Shown here: positions 43,931-54,738 of the stretch, piece after piece
How positions within the stretch are numbered: position 1 is the first letter of the stretch
How the letters are laid out: each line of letters starts with the position of its first letter
NCBI GenBank assembly: GCA_030762175.1
Contig: CM060831.1
Coordinates: 136,883,501 to 136,947,500, forward strand
Direction of reading: 5' to 3'
DNA: 64,000 bases
From: Metallyticus violacea
Taxonomy: Eukaryota > Arthropoda > Insecta > Mantodea > Metallyticidae
Notes under the pieces: model-generated
Told to the model about the DNA's origin: nothing
The model's input: the letters and a program-made list of their open reading frames with translations, nothing else
The model's database searches: none
Program-made: the position numbers and the translations under genes

Positions 43931-46900
43931 GAAAGGTTCCTTTGTATAATTCATATTCACTATCGTATCTTTCGGAAGAAGCCTGTGTTGTTTCTTTTGG
44001 CGAGACGTATTCCTCGCTAAAATAGTCCGAGAATGTACTTTCCACGATGGCTGTATACATAGACATATCCAGACATACTCATTCCATTTCTTGCAAGCTT
44101 TTAGAATCGCTGTATTTGTTTGACAGCGATTGATCGCCTCATGGAACGTGGCTATGACGTCATTTCATTACGGATATCGACCATCAACATCGAAACGCCA
44201 TCTAATCAAGATATTATCAGAAAAGTAAAATATGGTTCGAGGATTGTTTGTTTTTTCTGTTACTTTTATGATGGATGGGCATACACAAAGATGGGTGCGG
44301 AGAAATATGCATACTGATTTAGCGCTGTTTCTGCAACTGTTTAGTCTCGCCAGATTTTTTTGGTGTTGTCAAGAAGTTGAATGACCTAAGAGGAATAACC
44401 ATCTGTTTTGTTACTTATGTATTTAATGCCTGGGACGACAGCTTTGTAGGTACCTGTCCTCGATTCCTTCTTCCATATATAATACATGATATACACTTTC
44501 TTTATCAAATAACGTTTGCCAAATGTGTTATTTCTATAAACATTTCCTCACATAACACGCTTCTACCTCACTTACTAACCGTCATGAAGTATTTGATATT
44601 TCATAACAAAATGACATTTGATGAATAAAATGGACATCTTTGTGTGCAGTGCAAAAGTGAGGAATATATGCAGACATTATTATAAGAAAAACTACAGATT
44701 GCGAGTGTGTAGTGGAAGAGCCAGTCGTTAAGACCACATAATTCACATAACAGCTTGTAGTTTTCTTAAGCGCGGCTTTTCCAGTTTGTGATTGTGCGTT
44801 CGTGTGTCTGTTCTTTCATTATGTGTTCATTGTTCTTTCACTATATAAAATAGTTTGAATAGAGAAGGGGTAAAGCGATTCGCAAGAAAATATTCTAGCA
44901 CTTAAAGGTAAATTAAATATACGAATTACCCCTGCAACGTATTGTCGCTGAGGGGCATCATTTTCGACATTGCTTTAATTCAAGTTAGTGCTTATTATCG
45001 CCAGTTTTAAAGACTATCATTTGTATGATTTAAGTAAAAATAAAAATATTAACTTTACGCGTGGCGAGTTATCTCTCTTTTTCCAGTTGCAGCTGGTGCA
45101 TTTTCCCCTCTTAAGTAACTGAAATAACCTCATTGTGTTTATTTATATTTAACATAATCGTGTCAATATTACCATTTTATTAATTAATTATTCGTTCAAT
45201 ATTGATATAATACTCCTATTTTTCAGCCCCCCCCCCCTTTACCCTCGTGGCCTGTTTAACTTGTTTCCACATATAAGTCGACTTCCAAGATTCAATATTT
45301 ATATTTACCCCCTTCACTGATTTTCTGCCTTTGGTTACTGGTTCTTGTTATATTAGCTGTGTTGTTCTTTAAAGTTATTTTAATTTTCATTTTAGTACAG
45401 GTATACCGCAGAAAAGTGTTTTTATGCATGCACAGAAACGCTGCCAATTGTACCATTCCGCGCAAATTTTTTCGCGATAAAATATTATATTTGGCTGTTA
45501 GTATCAAAATTTGACATAACTTTTTTCAGATGGTTTACCGTTACAAAAGGCTCTACTTTCCTAAATGACTCAGTCCATCTAGGGCTGTAATGAACTTAAA
45601 ATTCACATTAAAATATAAATATAATGAAAAAAGAAAGAAAAGCATGCTTTATGGACTTATTTTCTTTCTGCTTCTTAAAGTGAAATCGCTCTTAGCTTCA
45701 TAGAAGGGACAAAAATTATAAAAATACAAGAAAACCCTAACACGTTGAAATTGCTTCTAATTGTAAAAATCCGTTGAAATACACTGGATGCAGAAAACCT
45801 CAAAAGCGCTTAAATCCAATTTAAAAAATTATCTAAGATATTGTATAGATATTGAGCATCAAATAGGACACAAGAACCCAAAGGTATTTATAAATAACCT
45901 TAAAAAGAAAATAAGTATAGTATAGACAAGATGTTAACGTCATGACACTGTTTTACACAGGTTCCTTCTTTTCGCAAAATAAAATCTATCCACTAGCAAT
46001 GTCTTGGTATTATTATTTAAACGCCAAACTGCAGGAATTCTACACGGTAAAGGAATAGAATTAACAATATGCAGCAAAATATTGAACAGCGCGTGAATCA
46101 TGCTGGTTATTTGTAAAATCACTTGGATTATTCCAATTCCATTTGATAATTAAGAAAATATAGAAGATAAATGATCTATAAATACCCATATGTTCCACCA
46201 TTTTACTAACAGTTTATAATTTTGTTTAAAATATATAAGTGAATGTTAATACTGTTCAGTTCTAAGTTATATTTCTAGGCAGAGAAGATTTTATTTCATA
46301 TGCCCGTGTAAGAAAAGAATGCATTTGGAGGACAAATATAAACTATTTGCTTTTTGTATATCTGCAACGAATTTACAGCTTCATATAATTCAAATAACAA
46401 AAGGTAATATTTAAAAAAGTTAAATTTTAATCAAACTGTATTCATAGGAACATTAAATAAAACATAAAGATAATTATTTCATGCTTTTGATATTCTGTGA
46501 CATATAGTCTCATGTTAATGGACATTGATCAGAAACTACAAAACTATCTATATGAATATAAATGGACGACATATATCTGGGTGGAAATATGTTACCAAAC
46601 TAGGTAGTGCATCATGTCTGAAGCAAATGGTCTTATTAGCCTTGGTTCGACACCTTACAGTTAATGTCGGACAAGTTTTAACTTTCGGAGTAGGGTGGAT
46701 ATGGATAGAAAAAAAAGCAATACAATCAAGATAATTTGCTAAACAATCAGAGGTATACAACACATGTAAAATAGATTTGAATTTTAATAACAAATTTTAA
46801 TTTAATAGTAAAGAAGTTATTGTATAGAACTGTGTAAACGTAATCCATTTATACAACAATAAAATTTTCACAAAACAATTGAAATAATAAATATTTAACC

Positions 46901-48449
46901 TATAAATTCTAAAACTATAAATGTTGAAATATTAAGTCCAAACTGCAAAACCGACATTCGCCTTTAATGTTGTAGCTAATCAAATAAATAGTTCATCTCT
47001 TTCTTTGCAACTGTACCCAACAGTTAATAATTTCCTTTCTGCTGCGGTCTTTTGTCATTCTTTTGGAATGTCCCATTACAGCTTTCTTTCCCCAATGGTG
47101 TTGTACACTTCGTGTTATTTTATTTGTTCTGTTTCACGGTATAAATTGATTTGGTCGCTCCGGTATCCAAGGAATGCGATTGGTAATTGAGCTAGCGTTT
47201 TGCATATGCTTAAGTTGAGAGCTCGTTGGGAAACCTTGAATTCCAGCATGAACAAAAATATTGAGAGCAAGTGGGCGAGGCCTCGGTGGAACGGATTACG
47301 ACTCGTGACAAATCAATGCACGTCTCGGCTGGCGTTTAGAAATTTCGTTTCGCTGAGGAACTGTGTCGGATCGAACTAATGGTGACGTCTTGTTCTTTTG
47401 GATCCGTGCTAGTGGACTGTTAGCTATAATGCTTCAATTAAATGTGCTCTTTCTTATGTTACAAGCATGTGAATGCTTTTCTGTTTTCTAGAAGCTCGCA
47501 GGGATAAATTACTTAATTATCTAGTAAATAAAACACTTGTAGTTCTGGCCTGCGTATTGATTTTATACGATGTTAAGTGTTTGAGCTTTGAGAATATTAT
47601 GGAAACCAGAGGAGCATATCGTGGTATATGGGAAATGAATTAAGCTACTTATGTCCCATCCAGATCTTGCTGGAGCTGATTGATATCTCATATGGCGAGC
47701 TAGTTCATATTAGCTATTTTTTCCTGTGAGTCTATAATGTTTCTTATTTTACAAGTTTAGCCAGAAGGTTCAAGCGCTGAGTCTATTAAGTTTTTGTATT
47801 ATAAGTTTGGTATCACTTTCACTTCGGCTTCGGTTGTTCTTTTCTTTCAGCAGCCCTGTTTCTACGGTGCATAATTTTTTTTTTCAAATATGTTATTTTT
47901 TTTTTTCTATAAACGGGTGTTTTCTCACGAATTGCAGTTGATTTAAAAGACAGGAATATTGCTTTTCGGTTATTGTTTTATCACAATCAACTAGTAATAT
48001 TACTTTATAATCCTATAATTATTCCCTTAGATGAAACAAAACCTTCTGAATGTTTTGATCGCCATTTCGATTCCAGTGTGTTGACGATGAATCTAAGTCT
48101 GTTCATTGTTATAAGGGACATGCAAAATCAGTTTCATTTAATTAAAATGCATAAAAAGAAATCACATGAATGTTTTTCGTATGCTCTACACCATACTTAC
48201 ACAACGCGTCTTGAAATGTAATTTTTCATATATTAGCATATAACCGACACCTTTCTTTGAAATACATATACCCTTAACATTTTCACACAACATAATACAA
48301 TATCATATATTTGTGTAATAAATTCTGCTACTGTTACACATTTTGGATCTTCTTAACGTCATCTCTGATGCGACCATGTTTAAATTTGCAGACCTTTTTT
48401 CATCATTGAAAAGGAAGGAGAAGAATCCACAAAAACTTTTATAAATTTG
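43931..48449. other. Long unannotated stretch
   Basis: Over 4.5 kb of AT-rich sequence, with a C run at 45225-45237 and T runs near 47875-47910. The string GTATTGTCGCTGAGGGGCAT near 44938-44957 matches the end of the 42.25-kb region in the opposite orientation. Several 60-83 codon frames lack any family feature. Confidence 0.45.
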
Positions 48450-48659
48450 CTATGAATTTCCTTTGGCGTTAAACCAAATTTTACAAGGAACGAATCTGAA
48501 TTTTGGCCTTTTTATGAAATTGCCTTGACACAACTGCTGGAGGGTAGTTAGCGTGGGTGTATAAGGAGGATGAGTAGTAGTTTCACTGATGGACACAGCT
48601 GCTCCGTTTGATGGGGGTTTTGTTGTGAGTGTTAGGATCTCAGGGTTCTCAAGGGTCAT
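48450..48659 (-). other. Thr/Pro-rich open frame, unknown
   Basis: 69 codons beginning MTLENPEILTLTTKPPSNG and containing TTHPPYTPTLTTLQQLCQGN. The composition is protein-like and GC-richer than the flanks, but no family is recognised. It could be an exon or a scrap of an element ORF. Confidence 0.2.
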
Positions 48660-50719
48660 TACACTGGATTTTTGTGCCCGTCAGGGTTAGCGAGACAAGA
48701 AGGGTTAACTCGCCAGTCACAGAGAAAAAACACATGATAATTTCTATAAATCACCATGTGCACTTGATCAAGTTTTCTAGCTATAGATCGAACTGTCAGC
48801 GGAGGAATTCTGACTCTTATAGGTCACTAACAAACTTATTCCCTACATAATTTCTATCTCTCAATTGCTTATTCCTCACAATCAACTTCCCGATTTTTTT
48901 AACTGACTGACTTGTAGCCCTCCGACCTCTTACTAAATGACTTCGAATTCTTACTTTCCAGAACGCCCTAACGTCTGATTTTTTTATTCCTAATCCCCTC
49001 CTGCGCGAATTTTAATTCTATATTATTCTGAAACCACATTGAATTCCGGGCTTCCTTGTTGGATATACGTCACATTTATTGTTATGGGCTGACTCTGATT
49101 CGTGCTATTTTAGACAAAGTTCATAGGTTATTCTTTACCCAGAAAAAGCCTTTGTTATAAATTTCGGCATATGCCTTTTAAGTGGACTTCTATAGTAATT
49201 GCACTTTTCTCCCTTAGTCACTTTTAGATCGTCAAATCTTCTCATAGATAACGCACGTTTTTACCCATTTGTTTGCTATCTCTACTTCCGGGAAAAATGC
49301 TATTTTTGCGATGAAGTCCTTTAATGTGTCCTGTACTATTTCATATATGTCCTCTTCGATACGTTCTCAGAAATCTGCATTTCTTACGTGTGGTGCACTT
49401 CCCTTTGTCTCTCTTGTTGCTTTAGATAAACAATGTAGGTAGCTGTTACCCTGAAAGTGGGAATGGCCTTTTGACAGTATGCCGACAATGTTCGCTCTAA
49501 AGTATTCACACAAATGAAAAGTAACAATTCTTAGCCTATCTCTGTCTCTTCCTCTACCTGCTTCCCCCAGGTCAACCGCCGACAATCCGTTCCTTAAACA
49601 TACAACACTTAAATACTACAATAGCTCTCTGTTGTCTTTACACGTGTTTCACAGTCAGCATGATAATAGAACCTAAAAAATGAATACAACACTTCCACCT
49701 TGCTCCGATATGCATAAAATATTCCTATCTGCTCAGATATTTACAAACATAAAATATTAATCTTAATAATAATTACAATATGAACTGAGTTCAGAGTTCC
49801 AATTCCACTGCTTTCGAAATTTGTATTAAATAAACTGTTTTAAATGACTTGTTGTTTCAAATGAATGCCCTAAGATGGATATCCCATCCTAAAAACTCAA
49901 TTATCTTGTCGATTGCATGATCATTTATGTTTGATGCCGAGTACTTTTTAGACGTCCATGATATTCCAACTTTATCCTTCTCCCTACCTCGGCTCCTTAC
50001 CATACACAAAATCAAAATGACATAAAACGAACCAACAACTTATATCCCCGGGGTGTTTCACGAGTACATGTCTAATATCTTGCAAAACATTGGCCCATTC
50101 AAAGGGTTTGCTTCTGATTTTATTCACAACAAATGCATAGTTAGAATCCTTACTGCTAAAGGAATCTTGTCACATTTTATTTTATTCCAATATATATTTT
50201 TAATCTTTAGAGAGTTTCATGAAGCTCATAAATAACACCTTAATGGAATGTCGATGTTTCAAGGCTTGGAACAGGACATAAAGAATAGAATAAGTAGCAA
50301 TGTGTTCGCGTATATTTATTTGAAAGCAACTAAAACTAGCCAAAAAATGTTAATTTTTATGTAGAATAAAAATGAACCAGATAAAAAGAGAATATGCTGA
50401 TAATTATGGAAAAGTTTGAAAGAGTTAATTTCTTTATCATAGCTTATTTCAAGAACGTTTAATAAATCACACCATTATTTGCGCGTTCTCTAGGATGCTG
50501 GAAATGTTATTATGCACCAGTCGATAATGCGGGTAATATTTACATTTTCTAACTCAAATTTTACCGGTATAATTTAAGAAAATGTTCTTCATCATAAGTT
50601 GAATGCAGTTCGGTTTATAAATATGTGTATAATGAAAGAAAGAAATTAATTTAAATAACATTTAAAGTGTTGTTTACATTTTACTACTGTTTAAGTAATT
50701 TATATGCATGTTTTTCTTC
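48660..50719. other. Intergenic sequence, nothing recognised
   Basis: This is AT-rich sequence with C/T-rich patches at 48860-49020 and 49540-49580. A 72-codon minus frame (49585-49367) has no signature. Confidence 0.5.
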
Positions 50720-51230
50720 CTTCGAAAGGTATACATGTTTAAATTTTATTTCATTTAGATATTTATTGGATCTCAGAATGTTTAGTAATTGTTAAAATGC
50801 AACTAGGCAGAAATATGAGTATGCAAAGATAAAACGTTAATTTATTTCTCATAGACATTGTACCAAAACTCTAAAATTAAATGTGAATTTATATCAAAAT
50901 CGCAACTATTAACGAATTCTTTAGCAAACATATTTTTAATGATTTTCATAAAAACTTGTGTATTTTAACCGATCGGAAGGTATAATTGTTTAAATTATAT
51001 TTAATTTACATATTTATTGCTTTCAGAATGTTTCGTAATGATTAAAGAGCAACTGGGCAGGAATATGAGCATACAAAAATAAAAGGTTAATTTATTTCTC
51101 ATAAACATTGTACCAAATAAATAAAATTAAACATGAATTTACCTCAGAATCTCAACTATTAACGAATAATTATTCTTTAGCAAATATATTTTAATGGTTT
51201 TTCATAAAAACTTGTGTATTTTAACCGATC
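50720..51230. repeat. About 255-bp tandem duplication
   Basis: Two diverged units lie head to tail. Blocks such as GTTTAAATTTTATTTCATTTAG / GTTTAAATTATATTTAATTT are followed by TATTTATTG, TCAGAATGTTT, AATTTATTTCTCATA, CATTGTACCAAA, ACTATTAACGAAT and AAAACTTGTGTATTTTAACC. These recur in the same order at a spacing of about 251-256 bp (unit 1 50720-50974, unit 2 50975-51230). Identity is clearly below that of the 92-bp duplication, so this one is older. Function unknown; it could be the edge of a satellite. Confidence 0.85.
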
Positions 51231-52176
51231 TTTTGTAAACGTTCAAATTTTGTACATGACAATACTTCAAGATAATTGCAAGATTGGGAGTGTAATTCCA
51301 TTTGTTTCCTGAAAATCAGTTTAAGGAGATTAGAACTGCTGTTAATTTTGGGACAAGCTAGTAGACAGAAAGATGTATGTCACTACCTACGCGTGTTTGT
51401 TCCATGCATGCTGAAAGCTATCGAGAATGCCCGCAATCGACTTTCCATCTACATGCTCAACAAATGAAGGTCACGATTGCTTTCAGCCAGAACACCTTCA
51501 ACATGATTTTAACAATCCTACAGAAGCCAACGCCAGAACAAAAATAAATAAAAATAGAGCCCATCAGGTTAAGATTGTGACGTAAAACAATTACGATAAG
51601 AGGGGCTGGAGTTATTTGTTTTAGTCGTGTTCCACGTCATAAGAAGATTTCAATTTTCTCGCCGCCTCATTCCGAGATCTGACGAGACAGTCATTACACG
51701 GGAGAAGGAGATTGGTTGTGCTCTCAGCGACAGTTAATGTGTGCTTTGTTTATTAAACCCTCCCCTATCTTACATCAGGGGCAAGTCATGGTGGTTCGAT
51801 ACCTGCACATCTCTTGTTCAATTCCTGTTGAATAACGGTGAAGCAATGCTGAAAGTCAAGATCGAGAAAGGATGCGAAGTAGTCCAAATTTGGAGTGTTC
51901 ATTTAAGCGGTAAAGAAGTCTTTGGAGAACTCTGAACAATAGTTGTGTTCGCTATTAGGTGAGAAAAAATATTCCGAAAATAGCAAAAGAAGTAAATTAT
52001 ATATGTTGTTTGCAGATTTCGAAAGAGCATTATATAAAAGCAATGTGAAATAAAAAAAAAGGAGTAAGTCAAAGCTTCTAAATGCAGTATATATGCAAAA
52101 TATAAATATAACACATGTTTATACACTTTGAAAAGAGAAGGATGAATAAATATATAAATCGCTGACAAGATGGGTC
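51231..52176. other. Intergenic sequence, nothing recognised
   Basis: Two frames of 63-64 codons (51276-51467, 51741-51935) have no recognisable features. Confidence 0.5.
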
Positions 52177-52420
52177 GGTCCTGGTGGTCTAGTGGTAACC
52201 ATACTTGTCTCGTAAACCCAAGGTCGCGGGTTCGCTCCCGCTCGATGAAAATTTTCGGGCGTAAAAATGCTAAGTATGGCATTCTTCGGAAAGGAACTAA
52301 AGCTGTGGGTTCCGTGTCGTACATTTACGGCACGAAAAAGAATCTCAAGCCTGAAAAAAAAGATCTATGAGCAAAATTTACCGGCCGTTTCACGTCCTGA
52401 ATTGAATGGGACGTGGTGAC
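52177..52420 (+). repeat. SINE-B copy 6, 3'-truncated
   Basis: Head GGTCCTGGTGGTCTAGTGGT and B box (GCGGGTTCGCTCCCG), body through TTGAATGGGACG, where it stops. The GCTGATGACCTGAGATGTTA 3' end is missing. The anticodon loop is changed from CTTCTAA to CTCGTAA. Confidence 0.93.
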
Positions 52421-52879
52421 ACATACAAAAACAAAACTGACAGATATCAGCTAAGCCGGACACCAAATTAGGATCGTTACGTCAGAGGGGAAGGTTCGAG
52501 TTTGTGGTTACAATGCAGAAGCCTGCTGCTGTTTACATTGGAACGCTGGGCAGATTTTTAGGGTCAGCAACAGTATATTTGATGTTAAGGCAACTTCACG
52601 TCCATGGTAGCAAATGTTCTATCATAAGTAACAACGGCGTAATTAAACACTATTAATTTGTTTGAAAAATATATTAGAAAAACCTAAAAAAAAAAAAAAA
52701 ATCACATGTACCAACAATAATGAACAAAGAAGTACCTCGTGCATTTTCAGATACTTTACTTGTAGGCGTCACCCTCAAATGTGGGTCTGAAGAGTTAAAA
52801 AGAAGTAATATGTAAATTGTGTAAACAATGGAGATATGAATAAATTAGTATAATTTCAAAAGTATGCCATTAAAAAGGG
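52421..52879. other. Intergenic sequence, nothing recognised
   Basis: Only a 14-base A run near 52688 stands out. Confidence 0.5.
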
Positions 52880-53280
52880 TAAGATATAAAGGAAGATAAA
52901 AATTAACTTGGAAAGGCTCTGATATTAAAGTGGTAAGGAAAATATATTACTTGGGCATAAAAATACTCAATAATGTATGATGCAAGGAACATTAACCGGT
53001 GAGTTAATGAAGGTGATAAGACCATGGCTGAATAAGATACAATAAAAGGTTATAAAATCTGAAGTAATGATAGAAAAGCATTGTTATATGTTACTGAAGT
53101 TTGGGGAATTGAGACAGGATGGTTAAACATAGATTTAGTGCATAAACGAAGACCTTAAAATTCTTTAATCTATGATTATCCACATCATTCAACTATAGAA
53201 TTAGCAAATGTGATGAATTGTAAACGTCAATTATTGTGAGATATATGCATTACATGGGCAAGGTTAAAATATCCGGTATA
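52880..53280 (+). pseudogene. Decayed LINE reverse transcriptase, post-palm region
   Basis: IYYLGIKILNN (52941-52977; cf. KYLGxxL), then with breaks ALLYVTEVWGIETGWLNIDL and VHKRRP (about 53080-53160; cf. LLYGAEVWGxxxGWxxIxxxHxRFCK). The motif spacing fits the region after the palm of a LINE reverse transcriptase. Heavily broken. Confidence 0.45.
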
Positions 53281-53845
53281 TGGGTACCGCACGCTGAAAA
53301 GCTGATCTCTGCTTAACTGGTGAACAAAAACGCTAAGAAATTATGCATCAACCTGATATATTATAATTAGAACAACAGTATGCTTTTTTTTAGCTGAAAT
53401 GCAATTAAGTTCTTAATATGGTGTCATCTAATTATCTGATGACCGACTAGACGCGAAGGACTGCATCGGCCAATAAGTAACCGCTCATGGCCAGCTGAGC
53501 TACTCTAGGATCGGACCAGGCGGGTAGGGCAACACAAGAGCCTGTGGTAGAAACACTAGAGCGACAATCTAAAAAACATTTAATGTACTCATAAAGTTAT
53601 GTGCCCATCCATATCACGCAAAGAGATGCTGGAACTGCCTTACTTCATTTTAGTTTGCCTAAAATGTGTGGAAATGTGGAAACTACTAATTTATGAATTT
53701 TATTACAAATTATGTGCAAATTCTCTTGAAATAATCTCCTGACAACAAGAAGATTCGGCACAGAAAAGTAAAATTTAAATAAGCACTTGTGAACTACAAT
53801 AAATAGGCTTGCTGTTTAGCATTCTTAGCGGCATTTATTCTGGGA

Positions 53846-53903
53846 TTAGAACGGTTTAAGACCCTCCCATGCCCTATGATCCTTACGTGGTATGGGTGCA
53901 CAA

Positions 53904-53952
<49 letters not shown>

Positions 53953-54300
53953 GTCTAGCTGCCAGAAAGTCCCAACGTAGATCCTGCACCTTTTCTAAGT
54001 CAAGTCCTCTGGCTCCCTTCATGGATTTGGCTGCCGTTTTCTGAATCTTATGGTTTTTCTGAAAGGTATCATACCAAGATGCTCCGTGTTCCATTATCGG
54101 ACGAACAAGAGACCTGCATGATACCACGCTTTCCTTTCTAAGCAATGTAAAACCTTCCATGCGTCCCTCTTTAGTTCTCTTGATCCTCCCAACTCAGGTT
54201 TTCGTGTAAATACATTGCTAAGTATTTGTTTCGTTTGAGAGACGATTTCCCCCATCAATACAATAGCCAAGAATAAGTACTCTTTCTTTTTGTTACACAA
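53846..54300 (-). pseudogene. LINE reverse transcriptase fragment with expanded A tract
   Basis: The minus strand reads ELKRDAWKVLHCLERKA, then in another frame SLVRPIMEHGASWYDTFQKN and IQKTAAKSMKGARGL (cf. SLVRPILEYGAxxWDPYRxxQIxxLExVQxxAAKF). It continues WDFLAARR, then about 44 A, and resumes LCAPIPRKDHRAWEGL, matching the expected xCALYKAYxGxRAWKxI. So the A tract (T on the plus strand, 53907-53950) lies inside the coding region and is not a 3' tail. Confidence 0.6.
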
Positions 54301-54320
54301 AACATATATAACCCTTGTTT

Positions 54321-54594
54321 ACCGCTACGAGTGGCCGAGGTAGTTAAGGCGCGGACTCGTGAGGGGGAGGTCTCGGGTTCGAATCCCGCCAGGACCGTCC
54401 TCCCTGACTGAGGTTTTTTCCAGGTTTTCCTCAGTCCTCATGAATGGCAAATGCTGGAGAAACTTGGGCCTAGAATGTTTCCATCCTTTAAAAAAAAAAA
54501 AAAAGCCTTTCCCAATATATCATTTCATTTCATGTATCACCAGTGTCAACCGCTGTGGTACTTCAGTACGGGCATTAAGTACCATTAAAAAAAA
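54321..54594 (+). repeat. SINE-A copy 12, with target duplication
   Basis: Head ACCGCTACGAGTGGCCGAGG, B box GGGTTCGAATCCC, body with a short deletion before TTGGGCCTAGAATG, A tail. CTTGTTTAC is present at 54314-54322 and 54595-54603 (8-9 bp duplication). It inserted into the inverted-repeat element, so it is younger than that element. Confidence 0.93.
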
Positions 54595-54738
54595 CTTGTT
54601 TACATTCAACTTAGTCAACTTAACAGTTCGGCAAACCCCATCTCTCACCCATCCACCCACCCCGACTTGTGTACCCAGCTGGCATTGAGCAATGGCTTAT
54701 TGGCCGATCCCGCCGTGTCGGTCATCAGATAATTGGAT

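Larger units (their letters stand above)
53426..54738. mobile_element. Inverted-repeat element, copy 2, with nested retroelements
   Basis: Left end ATCTAATTATCTGATGACCG, then GGACTGCATCGGCCAATAAG and GGCCAGCTG. Right end on the minus strand ATCCAATTATCTGATGACCG, then ATCGGCCAATAAGCCATTG and GCCAGCTGGGT. Outer parts match 38131-38774. Inside lie a LINE fragment (53846-54300, minus) and SINE-A copy 12 (54321-54594, plus). These explain most of the extra length relative to the 644-bp copy. Confidence 0.65.

Noticed and set aside
51899..52324. 141-codon minus-strand frame
   Set aside because: It is the antisense reading of SINE-B copy 6 plus AT-rich flank.
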